Part shown: piece after piece, positions 21,703 to 30,729 of the stretch
How the letters are laid out: each line of letters starts with the position of its first letter
Position numbering within the stretch: the first letter of the stretch is position 1
The notes under the pieces: generated by a model
Told to the model about the DNA's origin: nothing
Database searches by the model: none
Seen by the model: the letters and a program-made list of their open reading frames with translations, nothing else
Assembly: GCF_022693705.1 (NCBI RefSeq)
Contig: NZ_CP094288.1
Location: 199,089 to 263,088, forward strand
Reading direction: 5' to 3'
Length of the DNA: 64,000 bases
Source of the DNA: Infirmifilum sp. NZ
Lineage (GTDB): Archaea > Thermoproteota > Thermoprotei > Thermofilales > Thermofilaceae
Position numbers and translations under genes: made by a program

Positions 21703-24186
21703 ATGTCGTACTTCAAGCAGGGTCGGGGCTTCGCCTACCCCGACTACGAGCCGCAGTGGCCCCCAGAGCCGCCTTTCGAGCTCCTAAGCGTCAGAGCGAG
21801 AGTGAAGGTGGACCTCGAGAACAGGTCCATCGAGGGGTCTGCTGTGAACGTTTTCCGAGCGCTTGACGGCATCGACGTCCTACAGCTGCACGCGCGGGAC
21901 ATGGACATAAGGAGCGTGAGGGTGGACGGCGCGGTCGCGAAGTACTTCTACGACGGGGACGTGCTAGAGGTGCACCTCCCTAGATCGTACCAGAGGGGTG
22001 AGGCCTTCGAGGTCCAGGTCGACTACAGGGCTGTGAGGCCAAAGGCGGGTGTCTGGTTCGTGCCGACTGATGTTGAGGGCCCGGCGAGGCTCGCCTACAC
22101 TCAGGGCCAGCCTGAGGACACGAGGTTCTGGCTCCCGACCTACGACTACCCGAACAGGAAGACCACCGTCGAGCTAACCGTCATCGCACCCAGCGGCCTC
22201 CAGGTTGTCGCAAACGGAACGCTAACCTCTAAGCGTGTCGAAGGCGGGCTGTCGGAGTGGGTGTTCAGGCTAGACTCCCGGATACCGACGTACCTTATAG
22301 CGTTCGCTGTGGGGGACTTCACCGTCGTGGAGGAGAGCTTCGACGGAGTTCTCCTACAATACGTCGTCCCGAGGGGGAGGGAAGCCGACATCGAGAGGAG
22401 CTTCAGGTACACCAAGGAGATGATCAGGTTCTTCGAGGACTTCACCGGCGTGAAGTACCCCTACCCGAAGTACGCGCAGGTCTGCGTCGACGAGTTCGTG
22501 GCAGGGGGTATGGAGAACGCCTCCGTCACCATACTAACCAGCGCAACCCTGCACGACGAGAAGGCGCACGTGGACTACAGGAGCGAGCCCCTCGTGAGCC
22601 ACGAGCTGGCTCACCAGTGGTTCGGGGACCTGGTCACCTGCAGGGACTGGTCGCACCTCTGGCTGAACGAGAGCTTCGCCACCCTGATGGAGGCGCTGTG
22701 GAGGAGGAGGGAGCTCGGGGAAGACGAGTTCGTCTACGACCTCATCGGGATGCTCGACTCGTACTTAGGCGAGTACGAGAGGTACTCCCGACCCATCGTC
22801 ACCCGCACCTACAGGTACGCGGAGGAGCTCTTCGACGCCCACAGCTACCCGAAGGGGGCGCTCGTCCTCTGGACCCTCATGAACCTCGTGGGGGAGCAGG
22901 TCTTCCGCAGAGGGGTGAACCTGTACCTCACGAGGCGCAGGGAGGATAACGCGGACACAGACGACCTCCGCAAGGCCATGGAGGAGGCTTCGGGGAGGAG
23001 GCTCGACTGGTTCTTCGAGCAGTTCGTCCAGAACTCCGGTCACCCGTCTCTGACCGTCTCCTGGAAGTGGAGCGAAAAGGAGGGGCTCCTCGAGCTCCGC
23101 GTCTCGCAGAGCCAGGGAGAGGACTCGCTACCAAGGTACATGCTGACGCTGGAGGTCGAGTTCGTCGGGGACGGGTGGAAGATCCGCAGGGCCTTCGAGA
23201 TCTCGGAGAAGAGCCACTACTTCCCGGTGAAGCTCCCCTCGCAGCCCAAGGCGGTCTGCGTCGACCCTGACTTCAAGCTCTTCAAAGCCCTTAGCCTAGA
23301 CGTCGGCCCGGAGGAGCTCGTCAATATAATCAGGAACTGCGGGAAGCTCTACCCGCGCGTCGTCGCCGTCCGCGAGCTCGGGAAGAAGGGCGGGGCAAGG
23401 CACGTCGACGAACTGGGCAAAGTGCTCCTCGATGAGGCCGAGTTCTGGGGCCTGAGAGCCGAGGCCGCGGACGCGCTCAGGCGGATAGGCGGGGACAGCG
23501 CCGCGAGGCTCCTCCTGGACTCTCTCGCCACAGTCAAGCACCCTCGCGTCCGGAGAGCCGTCGTGAGGGCCCTCTCGGGCTTCAGGGGGGACCGCTTCGG
23601 GAAAGCCCTAGCCGAGGTGCTCAGGAACCCCGAAGAAAGCTACTACGTGCGCGCGGAGGCCGCGATCGCGGTCGCGAAAACCCGCTACTCCCAGGCGTTC
23701 GAGGAGCTCAAAAAGGCCTTAGAGTACCCTTCCCACAACCACGTTATAGCAGCAAGCGCCCTCGAGGGCCTAGGGCTACTCGGCACCGAGGAGGCGCTCG
23801 AGGTAATCCTCCCCTACACCGAGCCTGAGAAACCACTGCAGCTACGCACGGCGGCTCTGAGGGCGCTTGGCTACTTCGCTCCCAGCCCTCGCGTGCTCGA
23901 TGTCCTCGAGCAGGCCTCCAGGAGCCAGCACCCCCACATCAGAACAGCAGTGGTGGTTGCTGCTACGCGGTCGCTCAGCCCGAGGTATCTGGGTATACTC
24001 GAGGCGCTGAGAGGGGATGTATCGGGCTCAGTCGCGAGGCGCGCTAGGGACGCGATCGAGCAGATCAAGAAGAGCATGGAGAGAGGAGAGGAGTACAGGA
24101 AGCTGCGGGAGGAACTCGACAAACTAGCGGAGGAGGAGCGCAGGCTCGCAGAGAGGGTTGAGAAGCTAGAGAAGCGAGGGGCCTAA
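21703..24186 (+). CDS. M1-family metallo-aminopeptidase with C-terminal HEAT repeats
   Basis: The 827-residue enzyme removes N-terminal residues from peptides, completing protein breakdown after the proteasome. The exopeptidase motif GGMEN starts at residue 268, the zinc site is HELAH at 300-304 and the third ligand Glu323 (NESFA), with the expected 18-residue spacing. The N-terminal beta domain and catalytic domain end near residue 470; residues about 530-780 are HEAT-like helical repeats (AARLLLDSLATVKHPRVRRAVVRAL and similar). The end is a coiled coil (ELDKLAEEERRLAERVEKLE). The family is the tricorn-factor/Npep group. Confidence 0.9.
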   Translation: MSYFKQGRGFAYPDYEPQWPPEPPFELLSVRARVKVDLENRSIEGSAVNVFRALDGIDVLQLHARDMDIRSVRVDGAVAKYFYDGDVLEVHLPRSYQRGEAFEVQVDYRAVRPKAGVWFVPTDVEGPARLAYTQGQPEDTRFWLPTYDYPNRKTTVELTVIAPSGLQVVANGTLTSKRVEGGLSEWVFRLDSRIPTYLIAFAVGDFTVVEESFDGVLLQYVVPRGREADIERSFRYTKEMIRFFEDFTGVKYPYPKYAQVCVDEFVAGGMENASVTILTSATLHDEKAHVDYRSEPLVSHELAHQWFGDLVTCRDWSHLWLNESFATLMEALWRRRELGEDEFVYDLIGMLDSYLGEYERYSRPIVTRTYRYAEELFDAHSYPKGALVLWTLMNLVGEQVFRRGVNLYLTRRREDNADTDDLRKAMEEASGRRLDWFFEQFVQNSGHPSLTVSWKWSEKEGLLELRVSQSQGEDSLPRYMLTLEVEFVGDGWKIRRAFEISEKSHYFPVKLPSQPKAVCVDPDFKLFKALSLDVGPEELVNIIRNCGKLYPRVVAVRELGKKGGARHVDELGKVLLDEAEFWGLRAEAADALRRIGGDSAARLLLDSLATVKHPRVRRAVVRALSGFRGDRFGKALAEVLRNPEESYYVRAEAAIAVAKTRYSQAFEELKKALEYPSHNHVIAASALEGLGLLGTEEALEVILPYTEPEKPLQLRTAALRALGYFAPSPRVLDVLEQASRSQHPHIRTAVVVAATRSLSPRYLGILEALRGDVSGSVARRARDAIEQIKKSMERGEEYRKLREELDKLAEEERRLAERVEKLEKRGA

Positions 24187-24263
24187 GAATTTCTATTTCA
24201 GCCTTTTAGATTTTTACGTTCCCTTGGAAGAAGGCATCTTTCTACTCACGTGAGCGCTGGGAG

Positions 24264-25466
24264 CTACTCCGCTAAGAAGTGTCCTAGGAAAACTGTGACT
24301 GCTGCAGTCCACCCGAAGTTGAAGCGGTTCGTGATGCCAGGTTTACCGTCTGCGTAGTAGTATTCAGCGAAGTTAAGCGAGCTCGCCATTAGGTCGAGCC
24401 ACTTTCGCGCAACACTGATGGCTAGGTCGCGGTAAGAGTAGTTGGTAAGACCTATCACCACTAGAGCAGTAGTGGGCGGCCATATGGGGCCCCTCCAGTA
24501 ACATGGGTCAAACGAGTACAGCCAGTCCGGCTCCTCAGACATGTACTTAGGGTCATCGAAGGCCACGGTCGGGACGCCGTGCTGGCCCCAGAACTCCTTC
24601 TCGGATGTCAAGTGGCTTACCAGCTTCGCGGCCTGGCCTTTATCGGCGGCTTCAGCATAGAGCATTGTGAAGGCCTGAACCGACTTCACCCTGACGGGCT
24701 GGAGAGACCACGTTAGCGGGTAGTAGAAGCCGTCTTCGCTATCCCAGAACAGCTCGTTGATCACGTTAGATAGCTCCTCGTGCTCAGACTCGAAGAAGCT
24801 CTTTTCATCCCCCAGGCCGAGCTCCTCGGCTACTATTGACATCGACCGGGCGCTCGCGGCTAAAGAGGCCGTGAGGAAGGGGTCAAGCACCTCTATGAAG
24901 TAGTAGTCCCCGACCTTCACGGTCCTGCCCTCGGCGACGTCGTAGGTGGGGTGGTTGTCCATCCCAGTCGAGCAGACAGCCCAGTACGCGAGCTTAAACT
25001 CCTTCTCGGGGTCCCCCTCGCGGGCGCCCGTGAACGGGCTTAGAGTCCTCTTCGCTCTGCCGTGCAGGTTACCGTTCCGGCTCCACCAGCGGTAGTACTG
25101 CTTCAGCCTCGGGAACCACCTCCTAACGCTCTCCCTGTCGCCTGTGCGGCGCAAGTAGTACTCGACCGCGAAGTGTATGATCGGGGGCTGGCTTCTCAGA
25201 TCCTGGTTGCCAGCGCTCAGCGGCGCGTTCGGGATAAGCCCGTCATCCCTCATCAGCAGTAAAAGCGATTCGATGTTTTCTTTCGCCAGCGCGGGATCAA
25301 CGTGGACCAACCCAAGCACGTGAAATGCCGTGTCCCAGCAGTACGGGACGGGGTACGCCTTAAGGTGAGGCACAACCACCCTGTAGCCGTTAAACACCTT
25401 CACGTTCCCAAGCAGGACCTCCCTGGCCTTGCTCAAAACAGGCGAATAGCGCTCACCCAGCATCAT
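24264..25466 (-). CDS. GH63-like glycoside hydrolase (mannosylglycerate hydrolase/glucosidase type)
   Basis: The 400-residue protein is an (alpha/alpha)6-barrel glycosidase of the trehalase/GH63 superfamily. Landmarks are YCWDTAFHVLGL near the N-terminus, SAGNQDLRSQPPIIHFAV, GMDNHPTYD at about residue 170, and CYWRGPIWPPTTALVV, which holds the conserved GPxWP motif. Mannosylglycerate hydrolases and small glucosidases share these. The substrate may be mannosyl- or glucosylglycerate, or a disaccharide. It is divergent from the GH38 mannosidase and close to a sugar importer. There is no signal peptide, so it works in the cytoplasm. Confidence 0.7.
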   Translation of the reverse strand: MMLGERYSPVLSKAREVLLGNVKVFNGYRVVVPHLKAYPVPYCWDTAFHVLGLVHVDPALAKENIESLLLLMRDDGLIPNAPLSAGNQDLRSQPPIIHFAVEYYLRRTGDRESVRRWFPRLKQYYRWWSRNGNLHGRAKRTLSPFTGAREGDPEKEFKLAYWAVCSTGMDNHPTYDVAEGRTVKVGDYYFIEVLDPFLTASLAASARSMSIVAEELGLGDEKSFFESEHEELSNVINELFWDSEDGFYYPLTWSLQPVRVKSVQAFTMLYAEAADKGQAAKLVSHLTSEKEFWGQHGVPTVAFDDPKYMSEEPDWLYSFDPCYWRGPIWPPTTALVVIGLTNYSYRDLAISVARKWLDLMASSLNFAEYYYADGKPGITNRFNFGWTAAVTVFLGHFLAE

Positions 25467-25515
25467 GACAACTACGCTGTATGTCTATGGCGCTAATAAG
25501 CCTTATACACTACAT

Positions 25516-25540
25516 GCAAGCGGATAACGCTCAAGCTTGC
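25516..25540. promoter_or_regulatory. Inverted repeat in the divergent glycosidase promoter region
   Basis: Perfect 6-base arms GCAAGC (25516-25521) and GCTTGC (25535-25540), 13-base spacer. It lies upstream of a TATA-like site (minus strand gtataagg, about 25500-25508) of the GH63-like gene and between both start codons, so a sugar-sensing regulator could control both. Confidence 0.4.
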
Positions 25541-25591
25541 GGCTCGTTCAGCAGGAACGCAAGTAGGAGGTGATCGAAGAAATTACACGTT

Positions 25592-28500
25592 ATGGTTTTA
25601 ATCCCTGCGAATGCCGTAGAACACGTGTCAAGCCTAAGCCTCTCCGAGATCGAGAGAAGGCTGTTCGACCTTCTCGCATCGACGGTGCTCGGCTTCTCCG
25701 AGCTCAACGAGTGGAGGCTCGGAGACCGGGAGGTGGAGCTACCCTTCATGCGCAAGGCTAGGGCCGACGAGGAGATTACGCTCGAGCGAGAGGTCAGCCT
25801 GCCCGCGGATGCGGGCTCGTGGCTCCTCAGGCTCGACATCACGGGAAACGGTGAGCTGTACGTTGACGGGGAGCTCTACCAGGCGCTGGACGAGTACCAC
25901 AGAGTGGCCGTGCTCCAGCCTGGCTCCCACGCGCTGCGCTTGTCGGCCACCCCCAGGAGGCTGTTCGGCGAGAGCCCCTGGGTTTTTGGCTTCCTCGGTG
26001 CGGGAGCCGCCTCGGTGCTGTGGGACGAGTTCGTGAAGGCTCTCTCGCTCATGGACCTCGTTCCGCTAGCTAGGTCCGACGCGCGAGTTAGGGAGGCTCT
26101 CGCAGGCGCCGCGTCGAAGATCACGGTGACACCCTCCCAGCTGCAGGTCTACGCGGCCACCGTCCTGCTCTACGGCTTCACGCTCCAGGACAGGAGCCCG
26201 GAGTTCCGCGGACTAAGGTGGGACTACGCGTACAACTCGTCCGTGTACGGGTCAGCTGTGGCGAGAGGGCTCATCGCCGACACACCGCGGCCCAGCCCCG
26301 AGGAGGTCAAGAGGGAGGTGGAGGAGGCCGTTGTGGAGGTGCGTCGGCTTCTGGGGGGTGAGAGGCCCGGCGGCGAGATCTACCTCTTCGGCCACGCGCA
26401 CATAGACACGGCGTGGCTCTGGCCATTCAGCGAGACGAAGCGCAAGGTCAGGAGGACATTCAGTACGGTTGTGAGACTCGCGGAGCTGGGCTACAGGTTC
26501 ACCTACGCGCAGAGCGGGGCGCAGAACTACGCTTGGCTTGAGGAGCTGGACCCACGCCTCTTCGAGAAGCTGAAGGGGCTCCTCGCGAGGGGCTTGTGGC
26601 TGCCGGTTGGTGGGATGTGGGTGGAGTCGGACACCCAGCTCGTCACGGGTGAGTCCCTTGCGAGGCAGTTCCTCTACGGCCAGAGGTACTTCGCGGAGAA
26701 GCTCGGCAGGAGGTGCAGGATCGGCTGGCTCCCCGACAGCTTCGGCTTCTCGGCCCAGCTACCCCAGCTCCTGAGGAAGTCCGGGCTTGAGGTGTTCGTG
26801 ACGCACAAGGTCATGTGGAACGACACGAACGAGTTCCCGTACCACGCCTTCGTGTGGAGGGGGCTCGACGGCTCGGAGGTGGTGTCCCACATCCTGGTCC
26901 AGACGTACAACGGCGTCCTCACGGCCGAGGAGCTCCGGTCCCTGTGGGAGAGGTACAAGCAGAAGGACGTGTTCCCGGTGGCCGTCCACGCGTACGGCTT
27001 CGGCGACGGCGGCGGGGGGCCAACTATAACGATGCTCGAGCGCCTAAAGCTCCTGAAGGAACTATCCATCACCCCCCGGCTGGTCGAGGCCCCGAGCGAG
27101 GAGGAGTACCTGGCTCAGCTCCGGGCCAGCAGGGACAAGTTGCCCGTCTGGGCCGGGGAGATTTACAACGAGTTCCACCGGGGAGTGTACACCACCAACC
27201 TGAGAGTCAAGCAGCTTATGGCGAAGGCTGAGAGCGAGGCGATGTGGGCTGACTTCCTGGCGGCCGTTTCGCTACTACACGGAATCAGCGGGCCGAGGAC
27301 TTTCAGCGAGGAGTGGAAGACCATACTCAGGAACCAGTTCCACGACGTCCTCCCCGGCTCCTCCTGCTACGAGGCCTACCTCGAGTCGTACAGGGAGCTG
27401 GAGGAGGTTCTGCGGTCGCTGGGCACTGCCTCTGGCGAGATGCTCAGGAGCGTCGCCGAGAGGATCTCGTCTCCTAAGGGGAGCATAATCCTGTTTAACA
27501 GGCTCTCGTGGCCCGTGAAGCTCCCCGTTACGCTGCCCTCTTGCCGATACGCTTCACGCTCGATCCACGCCTGCCAGGAGGAGGGCGAGGGGGCTGTGGC
27601 CGTAGTTTCGGTGCCGGCGCTCGGCTACACGGCACTCGAGCCAGCTGATGAGCCGAGGGTGGCGGGGGAGGCTAGAGCCTACGAGGAAGAAGGGAGGGTT
27701 GTTCTCGAGAACGAGGGGGTGCGCGTTGTCATCGAGAAGGATGGGAGGATCTCCTCCGTTTTCAGCAAGAGGCATGGGTTCGAGGCAGTCAAGCAGGTGG
27801 AGTTCAGAGTTCACGTGGACAAGCCTGGGAACTTCGACGCCTGGGATATCGACAGGTCGGCGCTGCAGCTCCCCTCCGAGCTCCTCGTGGCCTCTGAGGG
27901 TCCGAGGGTGGTCTCCGGCGGGCCTTGCGCTGCTAGGGCCGAGGTGGTGTACAGGTACCGCGGCTCCACGGTGAAGCTCCGGGTCAGCGTCTACTCTGGC
28001 CTGGACCTCGTTGAGGTTGAAGTGGGGCTTGAGTGGAGCGAGAAGTCCCGCCTCCTGAAAGCCTGGGTGGACACCGCGCTCGACGTCGACCACGCGTACT
28101 GCCACGTGCCCTTCGGGGTCGTGAGGCGTCCCACGAGGCCTTCGGACAGGAGGTCTGAGGCCATGTTCGAGGTCCCAGCGCTCCACTGGGTGGACCTCAG
28201 CGACGGCACGCGAGGTCTGAGCCTGATAGCGACGGACAGGCACGGCTACAGCTTCAGCGGCGGCAGGGTTGGCCTGAGCATCCTGAAGTCCCCCTCGATG
28301 CCTAACCCCTGGTCCGACCTCGGCAGCATGACCACGAAGTTCTACCTATACCCCCACCTCGGAGACTACGTCACGGGTGAGGTGTACAAGGTCGCCTACG
28401 CGCTGTTCTCAGGCCTTAAGGCCGCCTCCAAGGCGCAGACTGGGGGCGACCTCCCGCCGGAGGGATCGTTCCTGGAGGTGCGCGGGGGCATTTTGGAGTC

Positions 28501-28723
28501 CCTGAAGGTCTCTGAGGACCTGAGCGGCATCGTCGCGAGGGTCTACGACATCACAGGCCAGGGTGCGGTCGTCGAGGTGAGGCTCCCGAGAGAGGTGTCG
28601 CTACTCGAGTCGGATATCCCAGAGCTTGACCTTAAAGAGCTCGGCTCGGGCGCGAGCTCCTTCAAGGTGAACCTCTCACCCTTCGAGGTGAAAACGCTCC
28701 TCTTCCGGCTCAGCCGCCGCTAA
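25592..28723 (+). CDS. Alpha-mannosidase, glycoside hydrolase family 38
   Basis: The 1043-residue enzyme hydrolyses alpha-mannosidic bonds. The catalytic GH38 domain starts near residue 260: GHAHIDTAWLW with zinc ligands His270 and Asp272, the WVESDTQL segment, and the nucleophile Asp382 in WLPDSFGFS. A three-helix middle domain and C-terminal beta domains follow (SLIATDRHGYSFSG near residue 880). The first 250 residues are a beta-sandwich and linker usual in the family. There is no signal peptide, so it acts inside the cell on imported or recycled mannosides. A Shine-Dalgarno GGAGGTGATC is at 25568-25577. Opposite in direction to the GH63-like gene, with one regulatory region between them. 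Confidence 0.92.
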   Translation: MVLIPANAVEHVSSLSLSEIERRLFDLLASTVLGFSELNEWRLGDREVELPFMRKARADEEITLEREVSLPADAGSWLLRLDITGNGELYVDGELYQALDEYHRVAVLQPGSHALRLSATPRRLFGESPWVFGFLGAGAASVLWDEFVKALSLMDLVPLARSDARVREALAGAASKITVTPSQLQVYAATVLLYGFTLQDRSPEFRGLRWDYAYNSSVYGSAVARGLIADTPRPSPEEVKREVEEAVVEVRRLLGGERPGGEIYLFGHAHIDTAWLWPFSETKRKVRRTFSTVVRLAELGYRFTYAQSGAQNYAWLEELDPRLFEKLKGLLARGLWLPVGGMWVESDTQLVTGESLARQFLYGQRYFAEKLGRRCRIGWLPDSFGFSAQLPQLLRKSGLEVFVTHKVMWNDTNEFPYHAFVWRGLDGSEVVSHILVQTYNGVLTAEELRSLWERYKQKDVFPVAVHAYGFGDGGGGPTITMLERLKLLKELSITPRLVEAPSEEEYLAQLRASRDKLPVWAGEIYNEFHRGVYTTNLRVKQLMAKAESEAMWADFLAAVSLLHGISGPRTFSEEWKTILRNQFHDVLPGSSCYEAYLESYRELEEVLRSLGTASGEMLRSVAERISSPKGSIILFNRLSWPVKLPVTLPSCRYASRSIHACQEEGEGAVAVVSVPALGYTALEPADEPRVAGEARAYEEEGRVVLENEGVRVVIEKDGRISSVFSKRHGFEAVKQVEFRVHVDKPGNFDAWDIDRSALQLPSELLVASEGPRVVSGGPCAARAEVVYRYRGSTVKLRVSVYSGLDLVEVEVGLEWSEKSRLLKAWVDTALDVDHAYCHVPFGVVRRPTRPSDRRSEAMFEVPALHWVDLSDGTRGLSLIATDRHGYSFSGGRVGLSILKSPSMPNPWSDLGSMTTKFYLYPHLGDYVTGEVYKVAYALFSGLKAASKAQTGGDLPPEGSFLEVRGGILESLKVSEDLSGIVARVYDITGQGAVVEVRLPREVSLLESDIPELDLKELGSGASSFKVNLSPFEVKTLLFRLSRR

Positions 28724-28933
28724 ACCCAAGCGTGGCGTGCGGAGTTGTTCTCCCGAAAAGTATCCCAGTTCTACCGGCTTACTCTACCTAAGTGGTCATG
28801 TGAAAGAGCTGTAGCGGAAACCTTAGGGGGTGGGGAAAACGATTAGGCATCGCGCTCACGCCTTCCCGTTGCTGGGTTGGAGCCACATATACGCGATAAG
28901 CGGGGCAAATGCGTCTAGAGGCGCGAATGATGC

Positions 28934-29692
28934 TTAGGAAGCCTCCTGGAGGGGTTGGCCCTTCCTGATTATCTCGATGACTTCCTCGGGGGTCACCTCC
29001 TCCTTTGGAGTGTCGGCTATCTTCCTGCCGTGGTCGAGGACCACGATCCTGTCCGCGACCTCGTAGACGTGGTAGATGTTGTGCGAGATTATGATGACGC
29101 TCACACCCTGGTTCTTAACCTCGAGCACGTGGTCTAGCACCCTCCTGGTCTCCCTCACCGACAGCGCCGCTGTAGGCTCGTCTAGGATCAGGAGCTTGGC
29201 CTTGAAGTGCATAGCCCTCCCGATCGCCACCGACTGCCTCTCACCTCCGCTGAGCTTCGCGACCCTCTCGCTTGGGCTCCTGAGCCTCTTGAGGCCTATG
29301 CTCTGGATGATGCTCCAGGCCTGCTCGTCCATCGCCCTCCTGTCGAGGAAGGTGAACGGCCCTATCTTCTTGGTCGGCTCCCTTCCCAGGAAGATGTTCC
29401 TGCTGATGCTGAGGAGGTCTATGAGGGCTAGGTGCTGGTAAACTATCTCCACGCCGGCCGCCCTGGCCTCCGCGGGGTCGCGGAATATCCTCGGCTGCCC
29501 CTCCCAGTAGATCTCACCCTCGTCCGGCTGGTAGACGCCAGCGATTATCTTCACCAGCGTGCTCTTACCCGCGCCGTTGTCCCCCACAAGCCCCACTACC
29601 TCGCCTCTCCCGACGTGGAAGTCCACGCCCCGGAGGGCCTCTACGCGGCCGAACCTCTTGACGATCTTCCTCATCTCTAGGAGCCTCTCCAT
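28934..29692 (-). CDS. Sugar ABC transporter ATP-binding protein
   Basis: A 252-residue ATPase of the ribose/fructose uptake type (RbsA-like half, or FrcA): Walker A GDNGAGKST, signature LSGGERQSVAIGR, Walker B KLLILDEPTAALS and the H-loop IIISHNI. Bacterial RbsA has two fused ABC domains; this one has a single domain, so two copies must pair. It is the third gene of an importer operon (binding protein - permease - ATPase) and lies seven bases after the permease. Confidence 0.85.
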   Translation of the reverse strand: MERLLEMRKIVKRFGRVEALRGVDFHVGRGEVVGLVGDNGAGKSTLVKIIAGVYQPDEGEIYWEGQPRIFRDPAEARAAGVEIVYQHLALIDLLSISRNIFLGREPTKKIGPFTFLDRRAMDEQAWSIIQSIGLKRLRSPSERVAKLSGGERQSVAIGRAMHFKAKLLILDEPTAALSVRETRRVLDHVLEVKNQGVSVIIISHNIYHVYEVADRIVVLDHGRKIADTPKEEVTPEEVIEIIRKGQPLQEAS

Positions 29693-29699
29693 AGGCGGA

Positions 29700-30689
29700 T
29701 CACCCCGCTGTCACGAACTTCTTGACGATGAAGGTGTTTATCACAGTGGCGACTATGAGTATCACTCCTATGAAGGCGCTGTACCAGTACGCCGGGGCTT
29801 TCGCCAGCACGAGCCCGACGCGTGTCATGGCTACGAGGAGGGCTCCGAGGAAGGTTCCCGCGATGCTCCCATAGCCCCCCGTCAGTAGGCAGCCGCCGAG
29901 CACCGCGCTCGTGATAGTCTCGAGCTCGAGCCCCTGCCCCAGCGTGGGGTCGACGACCTTGAAGCGCGAGAAAGCCATCAGCCCCGCGAGCCCGGCCATT
30001 AGCGAGGAGAGGCCGAAGTTTACGAGCTTCACCCTCTGGACCCTCACTCCAAGCTCTCTAGCAGTCGCGGCGCTCGCGCCCACAGCGTAGGTCCAGTTGC
30101 CGTAGGGTGTGTAGTCGAGGATCACCGCGTACAGCACCGTCAGGAGTACGAGCCACATCGCGCTCGTGCGAAGGCCCTCCGTCCCTATAGGGCCGTTCAG
30201 CACGTCCGTGAGCCAGTGAGCGACCTCGAGCCGAACCGGGAACCCCCCTGTTACCGCTAGGAGGATCCCCCTGAGGAACATCATCATGCCCAGCGACGTT
30301 ATGAAGCTCGGGATCCCCGTCCTCACTGTGATGTAGCCCGTTAGAACGCCTAGAGCGAAGGCCAAAGCGAGCATGACTATGCTAGCCAGCAGGAGGTCTA
30401 CACCGCTGTTGGCCATCAGGGCTACTCCCATCGGGACCAACGCGTAAACCGAGCCGACGGACAGGTTGAACTCGCCCGTGATCATGAGGAAAGCCACGCC
30501 TATGGAGGCTACGCCTAGCTCGCCCGCCAGGGTGAGGATGCTATAAAGCGTAGTCAGTGTGGGGAAACGGTCAGGCGCGAGGGCGGTGAAGGCTATGGCT
30601 ATCGAGAAGAAGCTCGCTACAACGCCCAGCTCGGGGTGCTGAAGGAGGAAAACAGGCAAAGACATCTTCCCTTTATAGCCTGACCCCAT
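29700..30689 (-). CDS. Sugar ABC transporter permease, RbsC/FrcC type
   Basis: A 329-residue permease with about nine membrane helices, carrying family motifs GEFNLSVGSVYALV (helix 2, ribose-permease type), TVRTGIPSFITSLGMMMFLRG, and the late GTFLGALLV segment. It should import a pentose, hexose or small glycoside bound by the following binding protein. The operon order on the minus strand is binding protein, permease, ATPase, with 40 and 7 bases between. Confidence 0.85.
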   Translation of the reverse strand: MGSGYKGKMSLPVFLLQHPELGVVASFFSIAIAFTALAPDRFPTLTTLYSILTLAGELGVASIGVAFLMITGEFNLSVGSVYALVPMGVALMANSGVDLLLASIVMLALAFALGVLTGYITVRTGIPSFITSLGMMMFLRGILLAVTGGFPVRLEVAHWLTDVLNGPIGTEGLRTSAMWLVLLTVLYAVILDYTPYGNWTYAVGASAATARELGVRVQRVKLVNFGLSSLMAGLAGLMAFSRFKVVDPTLGQGLELETITSAVLGGCLLTGGYGSIAGTFLGALLVAMTRVGLVLAKAPAYWYSAFIGVILIVATVINTFIVKKFVTAG

Positions 30690-30729
30690 CAGCGATCACC
30701 CACGAGAAAATAAAAAAAAGGTGTAATTT

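Noticed and set aside
28724..28933. tRNA or other RNA gene between the GH38 and sugar-importer genes
   Set aside because: I looked for a T-arm and acceptor stem and found no cloverleaf; nothing else is evident.
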